Source: Alteromonas sp047556435
GTDB lineage: Bacteria > Pseudomonadota > Gammaproteobacteria > Enterobacterales > Alteromonadaceae
NCBI RefSeq assembly: GCF_047556435.1
Contig: NZ_CP180210.1
Span: 1,798,001-1,862,000 of the forward strand
Reading direction: 5' to 3'
DNA: 64,000 nucleotides
Shown here: positions 16,845-25,970 of the stretch, one piece after another
Layout of the letters: every line of letters begins with the position of its first letter
How positions within the stretch are numbered: position 1 is the first letter of the stretch
Notes under the pieces: generated by a model
Told to the model about the DNA's origin: nothing
The model's input: only the letters and a program-made list of their open reading frames with translations
The model's database searches: none
Program-made: the position numbers and the translations under genes

Positions 16845-18433
16845 TAACGATTCTCCGCTTTGCCAATATTTTCAAAAAAGGCTTTACCGTCGCTACGCGG
16901 ATCGGTGGCTGCCTCAACGGCACCATCAGGATGGCGCACTACCGCACCGGCGTGACCCATTAATTCGTTACAGGGGTCAACCACAACCATATCGTGGCCC
17001 CGTTCCCGAAGCGCGTCACCAACATATTCATCCAGATCCCGTTCTACTTTCAGGTTGTGGCTTTGATCACCCCAGGTCCGGCCGAGTAACCAGCGGCCAA
17101 GCGTGATAGCTTTTTCCAGTGGCTGGTTATGGTAGATGTGTCTGGCAAAAATGGCGGCCTGCGTTTGCGGCTGTCCTTCTCCACCCATGGTACCGTAACT
17201 CATTCTTCGTCCGTCACTGAGCTCTGCGAAAGCCGGATTGAGCGTGTGGAAAGGGGCCCGTCCCGGCTCCAGCGCCTGCAAGTCGGCCGGATCCAGCGAA
17301 AACGAGGTACCGCGGTTATTCCATACAATGCCTGTGGAAGGGCTGACGATGCCGCTGCCGAATTCCCAGTAGAGCGACTGAATGTAACTGACCATTCTGC
17401 CTTTAGCATCACAGGCACCCATCCAGATGGTGTCGCCGGGCTTCGCGACATGCGGCCAGGGTTGTGCCTTATCTATCGCGATATGTGCGGTCATGGCATC
17501 CAGTGCGTCTGCACTAAGCAATGCAGAGAGCGGGCCTGATAAGCGGCCTGGGTCTGTCACATATTGGTTTCTGGCAATAAATGCCTGCTTAGTGCACTCG
17601 ATGAGCAAATGCACCATATCGGCGTCTGAATTACCCAGATGTTTAACCCGGTCGTAAAGTGCCAAAATGATCAGAGACGCTACGCCCTGAGTTGGTGCGC
17701 CAAGATTAAACAGTGTCCCGGCACCGGTTGTTACCTGTAACGGTTCGCCTGTACGGGCCTGATAATCATGAAAGTCGCTTAGGGTAATGGGTGACCCGGC
17801 ATCAGCAAGATCCTTGGCCAGCATGGTCGCAAGATCGCCGCGATAAAAATCATCTAATCCAGCTTCCGCTAACCGCTGCAGGGACGCTGACAACGTCTGG
17901 AGTTTTAAAATTTTCCCTTTTTTGAGTGCTTTGCCTTTGATTAGGAAAGGCGAAAAGGCCTCTTGAGCACCCAGCTCGTCAAAGGTTTTCAAACTGGCGT
18001 CAGATAAGCTTTGGGTAACTTCAATTCCCCAGTTCGCCTGACTGATCGCGGTGTTCAGCAATTCAGTTAACGGAATGCCTGACTGCCACCGATGACTGAT
18101 ATCCAGTGCTTTTTGCCAGCCAGACACCGCGCCAGCCATAGTCAGTGCGGCTTTTCCACCTCGACTGGGAATGGCATCCATCCCAGCGTAAAAGTCTGGT
18201 GTTGCCTGTTTCGCTGCCACGCCTGCTGCGTCGATGGTTACCGGCGTCTTACCCGGTTCGCTAATCAGCCAGAAACCGTCTCCGCCAAGTCCATTCATAT
18301 GCGGGTATTCCACCGCAATCGAGGCTGCCGCAGCGACCATGGCTTCAATCGCGGTTCCACCGCGTTGTAGAATGTTTTGTCCTACCTGAGAGGCGGCATA
18401 ATGAGGTGCAGTAAATCCAATTTGATGCTTCAT
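16844..18433 (-). CDS. hpxW: Oxamate amidohydrolase, HpxW-like (gamma-glutamyltranspeptidase fold)
   Basis: N-terminal-nucleophile hydrolase of 529 residues. Gamma-glutamyltransferases are periplasmic, but this protein has no signal peptide, starts MKHQIGFTAPHYAASQVG, and matches the cytosolic HpxW type that hydrolyses oxamate to oxalate and ammonia in Klebsiella urate degradation. Self-cleavage is expected before Thr335 (KPGDTIWMGA). YPHMNGLGGDGFWLI and YGTMGGEGQPQ are family stretches. It overlaps the amidase by four bases (ATGA) and the TauE-type gene by one. No AllFGH-type oxamate carbamoyltransferase genes are seen in the window, so how oxamate would arise here is open. Confidence 0.82.
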   Translation of the reverse strand: MKHQIGFTAPHYAASQVGQNILQRGGTAIEAMVAAAASIAVEYPHMNGLGGDGFWLISEPGKTPVTIDAAGVAAKQATPDFYAGMDAIPSRGGKAALTMAGAVSGWQKALDISHRWQSGIPLTELLNTAISQANWGIEVTQSLSDASLKTFDELGAQEAFSPFLIKGKALKKGKILKLQTLSASLQRLAEAGLDDFYRGDLATMLAKDLADAGSPITLSDFHDYQARTGEPLQVTTGAGTLFNLGAPTQGVASLIILALYDRVKHLGNSDADMVHLLIECTKQAFIARNQYVTDPGRLSGPLSALLSADALDAMTAHIAIDKAQPWPHVAKPGDTIWMGACDAKGRMVSYIQSLYWEFGSGIVSPSTGIVWNNRGTSFSLDPADLQALEPGRAPFHTLNPAFAELSDGRRMSYGTMGGEGQPQTQAAIFARHIYHNQPLEKAITLGRWLLGRTWGDQSHNLKVERDLDEYVGDALRERGHDMVVVDPCNELMGHAGAVVRHPDGAVEAATDPRSDGKAFFENIGKAENR

Positions 18434-19590
18434 TGTGAGTATTCCATAAGCCAGCGGGCATAGCTGATTAGTGCAAGATCACTGCCTTTTTTTCCAATCA
18501 GAGACAGGCCGCATGGGGCGTTGTGTAGAGTAAAAAGGGGCAAATGCAGTTGTGGCAGTCCGGCAAGCCCGGCAAACGCGGTCAGCGAAAGCAGTCGTTG
18601 TCGGTACGCTGCCAGAGAGCTGGCTGGCGCATCCATACGCGGGGCGATGCCCGGCGTTGTGGGTACCAGGATCGCATCTGTCTGCGATAACACCTTTTCC
18701 AGTCTTTCTGCAATTTGTTGTTGCGTGCTTTTTGCACGCTGTATTTGTTGTGTTGTGATGGTCATGCAAGCGTCAAAACGCTGTTGAATATCGTCAGCGA
18801 AATCAGGACAGCATTGGCTTATCCACTCGCCATGCTCGTCGCGTATTTCTGCGCCTTGCAAGATCCTGAAGGTCTCGGCAGCACTCATTGCATCAGCGTC
18901 CAGTGACGTATCGTGTGTAAGCGAAATGTTGTTCAGCCCGTCTGTCCACTGCCGAATAAGATCGGCATGGACACAGCATCCAAGCAAGGTGTCGGCCAGA
19001 GTCAGACGTGGCTGCAGCGGCTCAAGCATTGGCGCGTCGCATAACACCCGCATGGTGCTCGCCAAAGTTGACAAATCCTTCGTCATCACACCAACCGTAT
19101 CAAAAGACGGCGCTAGCGCAACCATATTGTCGCGCGCAATCAGATCGTGGGTAGTGCGCAAGCCAAATAAATGGTTGTAGCTTGCCGGCACCCGGATTGA
19201 ACCACCGGTGTCGGTTCCCAGGCCAATATCTGCTTCATTTGCGGCCACGGCCACAGCCGATCCCGAAGAGGACCCGCCGGGCAGTCTGTCCGGTGTGACC
19301 GGATTAACCGGTGTACCGTAGTGTTTGTTTTGTCCATTCAGACTATAGGCCAGCTCGTCAGTGATAGTTTTACCCACATAGCTGGCACCATGCGCAAGCA
19401 GGGTTTCAATAACCGATGATGTTGCCTGCGGGATGGGGTGCGTCTTACTCCAGGTGGGATTGCCTGCCGTCGTTGGCATACCTTTTATCGCAAACAAATC
19501 TTTTACCGCCAGACGCAAGCCTGCTAACGAGTCCGATATCGAGGACACGGCATAGGGAAACGGTTCACGCTGAACAAAAGGTGAAGTCAC
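18430..19590 (-). CDS. Amidase-signature-family hydrolase, first gene of ureide operon
   Basis: A 386-residue amidase with the full Ser-cisSer-Lys triad: Lys30 (LAVKDLF), Ser107 (GGSSSGSA) and nucleophile Ser131 (GTDTGGSIRVPA). It starts at GTG 19590. In Klebsiella an amidase of this class (HpxY, AtzE-like) accompanies HpxW, but with a GatC-like HpxX, which is absent here. It is shorter than typical 450-480 residue members, mainly at the C-terminus. Plausible substrates are oxalurate, oxamate or a ureido acid. The family is too broad for a substrate call; the amidase assignment itself is firm. Confidence 0.85.
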   Translation of the reverse strand: MTSPFVQREPFPYAVSSISDSLAGLRLAVKDLFAIKGMPTTAGNPTWSKTHPIPQATSSVIETLLAHGASYVGKTITDELAYSLNGQNKHYGTPVNPVTPDRLPGGSSSGSAVAVAANEADIGLGTDTGGSIRVPASYNHLFGLRTTHDLIARDNMVALAPSFDTVGVMTKDLSTLASTMRVLCDAPMLEPLQPRLTLADTLLGCCVHADLIRQWTDGLNNISLTHDTSLDADAMSAAETFRILQGAEIRDEHGEWISQCCPDFADDIQQRFDACMTITTQQIQRAKSTQQQIAERLEKVLSQTDAILVPTTPGIAPRMDAPASSLAAYRQRLLSLTAFAGLAGLPQLHLPLFTLHNAPCGLSLIGKKGSDLALISYARWLMEYSQ

Positions 19591-19621
19591 GGCAAATCTC
19601 TGGAGAAAAACAGATATAACA

Positions 19622-19650
19622 ATAAAACACCCGTCACGCCCTCAAGTCAA
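19622..19650 (-). promoter_or_regulatory. Predicted promoter of the amidase operon
   Basis: On the minus strand, -35 TTGACT (19650-19645), a 17-base spacer, and -10 TTTTAT (19627-19622), giving a leader of roughly 25 bases before the GTG at 19590. The dyad at 19679-19694 is about 30 bases upstream of the -35 box. Confidence 0.5.
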
Positions 19651-19678
19651 GTAAAATAGGGCGTTTTCGAGTCAAAAC

Positions 19679-19694
19679 CTGACCGCTTGGTCAG
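19679..19694. promoter_or_regulatory. RutR-like operator upstream of the amidase operon
   Basis: CTGACCGCTTGGTCAG is a perfect dyad with 6-base arms and a 4-base spacer, and keeps 11 of the 14 defined positions of TTGACCAnnTGGTCAA. It is the most symmetrical of the three sites. Its position upstream of the predicted -35 box suggests it need not act by simple promoter blockage. Confidence 0.7.
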
Positions 19695-19708
19695 TCTGTT
19701 GTCAGTGC

Positions 19709-20272
19709 TTAAAACGACGAGCCTGGTGTTGCGAGAAACTGCGATTCTTCTTCGGTTGAATCTCGTCCCAAGATCTCATTTCGATGGGGGTATCTGCCAA
19801 ACTGCAAAATAATATCACGGTGGCGACGTTCAAACTCCAGTTGTGTCTCGAGGCCGGGAACAGCAAAGAGCTGCATCGCAACATCATGGACAGCTGCCGA
19901 TTCACTGTGCATAAAAGGCAAATAAAGAAAGGCTTTTTCTGTGGGTGTCAGCGAGGCATCAGCATTTACGCTGACGGCTTCCTGAGCCAGACACAACGCC
20001 ACTGCATCCTGCGCAAATGCAGCAGGTTTGTTGCGGTATATATTGCGGGAAAACTGGTCAAGCACAATAATTTCCGCAAGCCGACCATGTGGAGTTGCCC
20101 GCCACGGCCAGAGTTCACAGCGGGATGCGGCTTTGTGCAGTGCGCCAAACTGAGACGCAATCATAGCATCGATGTTTGGATCTACACTGAACCAGTCTTC
20201 TTCTGTTAATTCTTCAAACCAGAATGAAAGTACCTGGCTGGCATCTTCCATGGGAACATGAATATTCTCCAT
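19709..20272 (-). CDS. DUF924 family protein
   Basis: A 187-residue helical protein of the DUF924 (tetratricopeptide-like) family. I chose ATG 20272 (MENIHVPMEDASQVL) because AGGAAGA precedes it at good spacing; an upstream frame extends further without support. Family stretches are VLSFWFEEL near the start, IIVLDQFSRNIYRNKPAAFAQD in the middle, and FLYLPFMHSESAAVHD. The stretch WPWRATPHGRLAEIIVLDQFSR is the hallmark region. Function is unknown. It ends just before the amidase operator and is not obviously part of the purine locus. Confidence 0.85.
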   Translation of the reverse strand: MENIHVPMEDASQVLSFWFEELTEEDWFSVDPNIDAMIASQFGALHKAASRCELWPWRATPHGRLAEIIVLDQFSRNIYRNKPAAFAQDAVALCLAQEAVSVNADASLTPTEKAFLYLPFMHSESAAVHDVAMQLFAVPGLETQLEFERRHRDIILQFGRYPHRNEILGRDSTEEESQFLATPGSSF

Positions 20273-20762
20273 CTGTGTTTTCTTCCTATTTGCAAATCGT
20301 ACAGATTCCTGTTCACACGCCACGTGACGAGCAACATTGTCGCCTCCACTTCGCATTGGTTGCAAAACCCGCGTATAAACTGACGTTGGTAAAACTCATG
20401 TATTCAGCAGCATTATGATGCGTGGGCCCGTCGCACGCGTCGCTCATCCGCCTGTACTGCCTGAATATACTGTCATTCCATTTATACAGGCTTAAACGCG
20501 ATGATTGTACACAATCTCAGCAGATCAAATAACGTTCAATCTATATCGGCAGGAAAAAGAATGACTTAACGATTAGTACTATAAATCCTCATGTTAGTTC
20601 AATCTGTTAGCATCACGACACAGGATTTACGTAGGGTGAGGCACACTTCGCTATGATATTGAGGAGCTTGCGAGAAAAATGGTGACCCGTCAGGTGCATT
20701 TTTATTCGTAACTGGCTACTCTTGAAATGGCGACCGCAAACAACTCAGGGAGTGAACAAACT
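20273..20762. other. Intergenic region between DUF924 and peptidase genes
   Basis: 490 bases without a convincing gene, holding divergent promoters. A perfect dyad GATTGT-AC-ACAATC is at 20503-20516 and could be an operator. I see no repeat, RNA gene or mobile element. Confidence 0.5.
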
Positions 20763-22667
20763 ATGCGTGTACTATTTTTACTGGCTGGTTCAGTGCTGTT
20801 GGCTGCATGTCAGTCACCGCCTAAACCGGAAGTTGTGCTTGAACAGGAGCAAGCCATCCCGGCCTATTCGGCAGAAGCGTTTTTTGATAATGAAACGGTA
20901 ACGGGCAACGACATCAGCTTTGATGACAGTGCTGTGCTGGTGACTTCAGACAAAACCGGTGTTTTTAATGTTTATCGTTATCCCATTGATGGCAGTGAGC
21001 CGTTGCAGTTAACGTTTTCCGAAACCGATGCTTATCGCGGTATTTCCTGGTTTCCCGCCGATGACAGGTTCTTGTTTGCTGCCGATGAGGGTGGCAATGA
21101 GTTAACGCATATTTATGTTCAGACCCCGGAAGGCAAGGTGACAGACCTGACACCCGGAGAGAAAGTAAAAGCAATGTTTGTGGGGTGGCAACGCGACAAC
21201 CGCCATTTCTTCATAGCCACCAACGAGCGTGATCCCAAGGCTTTTGATCTCTATCGCTACCAGGCTGATGACTATACCCGCACGCGTATTTTCGAGAATT
21301 CCGAGGCGCTTTCTCTGATGGAAGTGAGCCCGGACGGCCGCTACCTTACGCTGATCAAGTCGCTAAGTAATACTGACGATGACCTTTATCTTCTGGCGCT
21401 GAATGATCAAGATGCGAAGCCGGTATTGCTGACTGACGGGCCGGAAAAAGCCAGTCATACCGTTTATACATTTACCCCTGACTCTTCGGCATTAATTTAT
21501 GGTACCAACGCTGGTACGGAGTTTGTCGAGGCGTGGGAATACGACATCGAAGACAACAGCAAAACCCTCGTTTATTCTGATAAATGGGACGTTACCTTTT
21601 ATAAGTATTCAGATAACGGCCGGTATCTGGTTACCGGATTGAACGCCGATGCACGCACGGAAATCGCCGTCGTCGACATTCAGCAGCAATCTCCTGTGGT
21701 AGTGCCGAATCTTCCCTCGGGCGATATCTACGGCGTCACATTCACTTCTGATGAAAACACGATGGTGTTCTATCTCGAATCCGATACCGCGCCGGCTAAC
21801 CTGTATAGCTATCAGTTTGGCGGTGAGCTGAAACGATTGACCGATACCCTCAACCCTGCCATCGATCCTGAGAATCTGGTTGCCAGTGAGGTTGTGCGTT
21901 TCTCCAGCTTTGACGATGTTACGATACCGGGATTACTGTACAAACCGCACCAGGCAAATCGGGTTAACCCAGTGCCCGCAGTGATTCTTATTCATGGCGG
22001 TCCCGGCGGGCAGTCCCGTGCAGGTTACAGTGCGCTGATTCAGCATCTGGTAAATCACGGCTACGCGGTTTTTGCTGTAAATAATCGTGGCTCATCGGGT
22101 TACGGGAAAACTTTTTTCCACCTGGACGATCAGCGCCACGGTGAAGATGACTTGCAGGATATTGTTTATGCCAAACGCCACCTAACGACGTTACCCTGGG
22201 TGAATGCCAGCGAAATTGGTGTCATGGGAGGTAGTTACGGTGGGTACCTTACCATGGCGGCAATGGCCTTTACGCAGGAATTTGAAGTCGGAATTAATAT
22301 TTTCGGCGTGACCAACTGGGTACGCACACTTAAGAGCATTCCGCCGTGGTGGGAGAGCTTCCGGGAGTATCTGTATGCGGAAATGGGAGATCCGGCCACG
22401 GATGAAGCGCGTTTGTATCGAATTTCACCTCTGTTTCACGCAGACAAGATAACCCAGCCCGTTCTGGTGGTGCAAGGCGCTAACGATCCGCGCGTGTTAC
22501 AAGTAGAAAGTGATGAAATGGTAGCAGCGATGCGTGAAAACGGTGTGCCGGTCGAGTATGTCCTGTTTGACGATGAAGGGCATGGCTTTCGAAAAAAATC
22601 CAATCGTATCGTGGCGCAAAATGCCTATCTGGACTTCTTAAATACCTACCTTAAAACGACGCCATAA
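20763..22667 (+). CDS. S9 (prolyl-oligopeptidase family) peptidase lipoprotein
   Basis: Serine peptidase cutting short peptides, attached to a membrane as a lipoprotein. I chose ATG 20763 (MRVLFLLAGSVLLAAC) over an upstream ATG at 20727, because it places the signal at the N-terminus and GGGAG precedes it; lipobox cysteine is Cys16. The first 370 or so residues form a beta-propeller with repeated 'SPDGRYL'-like strands. The C-terminal alpha/beta-hydrolase has the triad Ser491 (GGSYGGYLT), Asp575 (GANDPRV) and His607 (DEGHGF), plus HGGPGGQSR for the oxyanion region. 634 residues is normal for DPP/acylaminoacyl-type S9 enzymes; exact specificity is unknown. Confidence 0.9.
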   Translation: MRVLFLLAGSVLLAACQSPPKPEVVLEQEQAIPAYSAEAFFDNETVTGNDISFDDSAVLVTSDKTGVFNVYRYPIDGSEPLQLTFSETDAYRGISWFPADDRFLFAADEGGNELTHIYVQTPEGKVTDLTPGEKVKAMFVGWQRDNRHFFIATNERDPKAFDLYRYQADDYTRTRIFENSEALSLMEVSPDGRYLTLIKSLSNTDDDLYLLALNDQDAKPVLLTDGPEKASHTVYTFTPDSSALIYGTNAGTEFVEAWEYDIEDNSKTLVYSDKWDVTFYKYSDNGRYLVTGLNADARTEIAVVDIQQQSPVVVPNLPSGDIYGVTFTSDENTMVFYLESDTAPANLYSYQFGGELKRLTDTLNPAIDPENLVASEVVRFSSFDDVTIPGLLYKPHQANRVNPVPAVILIHGGPGGQSRAGYSALIQHLVNHGYAVFAVNNRGSSGYGKTFFHLDDQRHGEDDLQDIVYAKRHLTTLPWVNASEIGVMGGSYGGYLTMAAMAFTQEFEVGINIFGVTNWVRTLKSIPPWWESFREYLYAEMGDPATDEARLYRISPLFHADKITQPVLVVQGANDPRVLQVESDEMVAAMRENGVPVEYVLFDDEGHGFRKKSNRIVAQNAYLDFLNTYLKTTP

Positions 22668-23053
22668 CTACCTCGCACGGCAGTGGGACGCATCATGCGC
22701 TCCACTGCCGGTTGCCCACTACGTCGTCAGGATAGCACTGCAAACCGTGTAACAATGCCATTGGAACTCTGTATGTTGTGCATGACGTTAACATGTGTGC
22801 TTACTCCTAAAACAGTTTGATGTGCCGCGCTGTTGCTGCAGACGTAAGAATGCCAGGCACGATTTTACGTTAGCGTACAACGCCCTGGCGCGTTGACCTA
22901 CCATCCCCGGCAATATCTGTTAGCTAAACAGACTGGAGGTAAACACAGGCGCAATAAAAGAAAGCCGCCCCGTTTTTTGCATATTGGCACTACACTTTCA
23001 TATAAGAGGATCACATAAGTGTCATGAAATGGTCATGAAAGCGGAGTAGGTCA
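22668..23053. other. Intergenic region with two hairpins
   Basis: 386 bases with no supported gene. It holds the strong hairpin at 22678-22710 and a smaller one, CAACGC / GCGTTG with a 6-base loop, at 22878-22895. The end contains the CPBP gene's promoter and leader; nothing else is recognised. Confidence 0.5.
22678..22710 (+). terminator. Strong hairpin after the peptidase gene
   Basis: Outer stem CGGCAGTGG / CCACTGCCG (9 bp), then a small internal mismatch and inner stem CGCA / TGCG around loop TCA. There is no T-run after it, so it may be a 3'-end stabiliser rather than a classical intrinsic terminator. Confidence 0.5.
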
Positions 23054-23686
23054 GTGGCAAAACTTTGGGCAGAATTGATCGGGCTGTTTATTCTGGTCCC
23101 GGTGGTAGTCATGGTGTGGGCGAAGCAACTGGGTGGTTTTTTAATGCCACTGCTTGGAGCCGTTGGCTTGCTTTGCCTGGCATTACTGCTTGCCGATAAA
23201 CAGTTTAAGCGAATTCGGTTATGGCATTGGGAAGCGTGGCGCTGCCATGTTAAAGATGCGCTTAAGTTGTTCGTTCCCTGGGCCTGTTTACTGGCGTTAC
23301 TGGTTTATCTGCTAAAACCCGAATTGTTTCTTCACTGGCCGGTTAACGAGCCCTGGATGTGGATCACCACGCTGCTAATTTACCCACTGGTGTCTGTAAT
23401 CCCTCAGGAAATCATTTTCAGAACGTACTTTTTCCACCGTTATAAGCGTATTTTGCCATCGCGTTATGCGCGGTGGGCCTTAAGTACCTTCGTATTTGGT
23501 CTTGCCCATTTGGTTTACGGGAACTGGGTGGCGGTAGTGATATCGTGGGTTGGCGGCGGCATTTTTGGTTATCGCTATATGCAAAGTAAATCAACGCCGG
23601 TCGTGGTTATCGAGCACGCGTTATGGGGCAGTTTTGTTTTCACCATCGGCCTGGGCTCGTATCTTGTGATTTCAGCACCAGCCTGA
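23054..23686 (+). CDS. CPBP family intramembrane metalloprotease
   Basis: A 210-residue membrane protein of the CAAX-protease/bacteriocin-processing (Abi) family, starting at GTG with GGAG upstream. Motif 1 is PQEIIFR (Gln118, Glu119, Arg123), with Gln in place of the first Glu of the common EExxxR. Motif 2 is FGLAH (His152), and the third is IEHALW (His188). Seven or so hydrophobic segments are visible. Substrate is unknown; no bacteriocin genes are nearby. A hairpin with an 8-bp stem (CACCAGCC / GGCTGGTG) overlaps the stop codon. Confidence 0.85.
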   Translation: MAKLWAELIGLFILVPVVVMVWAKQLGGFLMPLLGAVGLLCLALLLADKQFKRIRLWHWEAWRCHVKDALKLFVPWACLLALLVYLLKPELFLHWPVNEPWMWITTLLIYPLVSVIPQEIIFRTYFFHRYKRILPSRYARWALSTFVFGLAHLVYGNWVAVVISWVGGGIFGYRYMQSKSTPVVVIEHALWGSFVFTIGLGSYLVISAPA

Positions 23687-23864
23687 CGCGCTGGCTGGTG
23701 TGCAGCGAAATGATACCAGGTTCTCTCTTGAAATCGCTCACCGGCGTGGCAGGTTGCCACATACTGACATACATTTGAATAGCGTTGAACCAGGTGCGCA
23801 AGCTAATGCGTATCAACATCGGGCTAGCCAGCCCGGTTAAAGATAGGGTAATCAGGAGACGAGA

Positions 23865-24917
23865 ATGGAGGAATCTACCGCAGGGGCTGTCAACGAGCTT
23901 ACGCAGGGAGTGAGTGCATTTTATGAGGCCGCGCTGACCCGATTACCGGCGCTGGGATTGGGACTTATCATTCTGGCAACACTTGTGCTACTTGCCGGAC
24001 CGCTGTCGCGAGTGATACTTAGGCCGTTTAATTACGTGACCCAAAGTGACCTTATTCGTTCTGTCAGTCGGCGTACAGTGAGTATTCTGCTGATCTTGCT
24101 AGGTGTCTATGTGTTCCTGAAACTGGCGGGTCTTACTGAATTTGCTGTGGCGGTAATTAGCGGTACTGGCGTAATAGGGCTGATCTTAGGTTTTGCGTTT
24201 CGCGATATCGCTGAGAATTTTATCTCCAGCTTGTTGCTAACGGTACAGCGGCCTTTTCGCCTTGGCGACGTTGTGCAAATAAACGACTTTCTGGGGGTGG
24301 TGCAAAAAGTGACATCCCGAGCCACGACGCTGGTGGATTTTGACGGCAACCATATCCAAATCCCCAACGCGACCATTTACAAAGGTGTGATAAAAAACCT
24401 CACTGCCAACCCAAAAATGCGCGGCCATTTTATAATAGGTGTTGGCTATGAAAATGATGCGAGAGTTGCGCAGTCACTGGCGAGACAGCGCCTCGATTCC
24501 CATCCCGATGTGCTGGATGATCCTGAACCACAGGTACTGATTCACGAGTTAGGTTCATCGACACTTAATTTAAAAGTGTATTTCTGGGTAAACGCCGAGC
24601 AAATAAGCGTATTAAAAATGGCTTCGGTGTTAATGCGGGATATCGTTTCGGCGTTTACGAAAGCCGGGATCAGTATGCCGGATGACGCCCGCGAAGTTAT
24701 CTTTCCGCAGGGGGTACCAATTATTCAAAGCCAGTCGGGCAGTGCACCAGAGGCGGACGAGCCTGAACCCGAAAAGTCAACTACGCCGCAACATACTGGG
24801 TCTGACATTCACGTATCGTCTGGCCCTGCCCACGACGATGTATCCAGCGAAAACGATACCATCCGCAAGCAAGCTGCGGAATCCCGTGACCCCGAGGCAG
24901 GTGAAAACATACTCTGA
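23865..24917 (+). CDS. MscS-family mechanosensitive ion channel
   Basis: Inner-membrane channel releasing osmolytes on hypo-osmotic shock. 350 residues with three N-terminal transmembrane segments (about 28-48, 70-90 and 98-115). The pore-lining third helix has the glycine/alanine pattern GTGVIGLILGFAFRDIAENF, followed by the family beta-domain stretch RPFRLGDVVQIND and IPNATIYKGVIKNL. The last 65 residues are an acidic, Pro/Glu/Ser-rich tail of low complexity, unusual compared with compact MscS proteins. It stands alone with its own ribosome site GGAG. Confidence 0.92.
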   Translation: MEESTAGAVNELTQGVSAFYEAALTRLPALGLGLIILATLVLLAGPLSRVILRPFNYVTQSDLIRSVSRRTVSILLILLGVYVFLKLAGLTEFAVAVISGTGVIGLILGFAFRDIAENFISSLLLTVQRPFRLGDVVQINDFLGVVQKVTSRATTLVDFDGNHIQIPNATIYKGVIKNLTANPKMRGHFIIGVGYENDARVAQSLARQRLDSHPDVLDDPEPQVLIHELGSSTLNLKVYFWVNAEQISVLKMASVLMRDIVSAFTKAGISMPDDAREVIFPQGVPIIQSQSGSAPEADEPEPEKSTTPQHTGSDIHVSSGPAHDDVSSENDTIRKQAAESRDPEAGENIL

Positions 24918-24944
24918 GCGGCATACGTGAGGAAAAGCTGAATG

Positions 24945-25970
24945 CTAGCTTGCTGAAGGCGCTGTAGGCGAAAGATTGCAGCGTTTCAGAAAACCCTGCC
25001 AAAGCGTAACATGTTCGCTTATCGCTTTCTGATACGCGCCAAATTTTGTTTCACGTTCTCTCAGAAAAGCTTTAAATGGCTCGCTTAATGACGGATCGGT
25101 TTGCCATTGGGTGAAAACTGGCTGAATCTGATAGTAATACTGGTTGATATTGCTGCCTACCGGCTGGATCTGTTCAATAAAGAATAAGTAGAACACATTA
25201 CGTAATATTTTTGCCTCATCGGTGGCGCGACCGTCGGGGCAATTGATAGCTGCCAATGGCTGTGCCAATGCGTTTGTCAGTTCAGTTAACGTTATTTGCA
25301 GATAATCCTGAGTCACCCAAAGTCGCGCAGGCAACCGTGATGACTCAATTTGTTTGAGCTGTTCATCCAGTTCGGTCATGGAAAGTGAAAGCGTAGTTTT
25401 TAATTTATTGAGATAACCAATTGCATTCACGGCAGCACCCGCGTCCGGGTTGGTATCGTGTCTAATCCAGCCGCGGGAAATAGTCATCGCCAGCCGCATC
25501 GCTTCTGATGTGGTTATCAGGTTGGCCCATACGGTATTTCTCTGTACCAGTTTCTCGTGTTTCCACTCAGCTAGCTTGGCAGACAGCTCAGGTTTTTTGT
25601 CTTTAAGCAGCGTGACACAGGCATCCATGGCGTTAATAAGCCGGGTTTCGTAGCGAAATCGTTGCGATGGGTGAGGCGTTCTGCCTAATGCTGTATTGCG
25701 TTCGGCGACCAGTGTGCCAATTTCACATTCCTGTAAGGCATAGAACTCACGTAAATTAATGTTCATCGGCGGTACATCAACATGGAGGCTTTCACGGCTG
25801 GGGAAGTTAAGCGGCGCTGGCGAGGGAAGGGAACCCAGATTAATATCCAGAACGCGCTCCAGACGCGCCTGATACTCATCGAGCGCATCAGGCACCTCTA
25901 CCTGACAGCAGCCTCCAAGCAACAGGAGGGCCAACGCGACCCCGGTACTGACAACGTCACGCACTGGCAT
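24945..25970 (-). CDS. DUF3080 family lipoprotein
   Basis: A probable lipoprotein of 341 residues. I chose ATG 25970 (MPVRDVVSTGVALALLLLGGC), which overlaps the upstream reductase by 14 bases; a longer frame starting at 25994 would put the signal internally. Lipobox LLGGC with Cys21. The mature part is helical: LDEYQARLERVLD near the start, then an acidic/aromatic region EFYALQECEIGTLVAERN typical of DUF3080. Function unknown. It is probably co-transcribed with the pteridine reductase and kinase-like genes, which has no obvious functional meaning. Confidence 0.8.
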   Translation of the reverse strand: MPVRDVVSTGVALALLLLGGCCQVEVPDALDEYQARLERVLDINLGSLPSPAPLNFPSRESLHVDVPPMNINLREFYALQECEIGTLVAERNTALGRTPHPSQRFRYETRLINAMDACVTLLKDKKPELSAKLAEWKHEKLVQRNTVWANLITTSEAMRLAMTISRGWIRHDTNPDAGAAVNAIGYLNKLKTTLSLSMTELDEQLKQIESSRLPARLWVTQDYLQITLTELTNALAQPLAAINCPDGRATDEAKILRNVFYLFFIEQIQPVGSNINQYYYQIQPVFTQWQTDPSLSEPFKAFLRERETKFGAYQKAISEHVTLWQGFLKRCNLSPTAPSAS

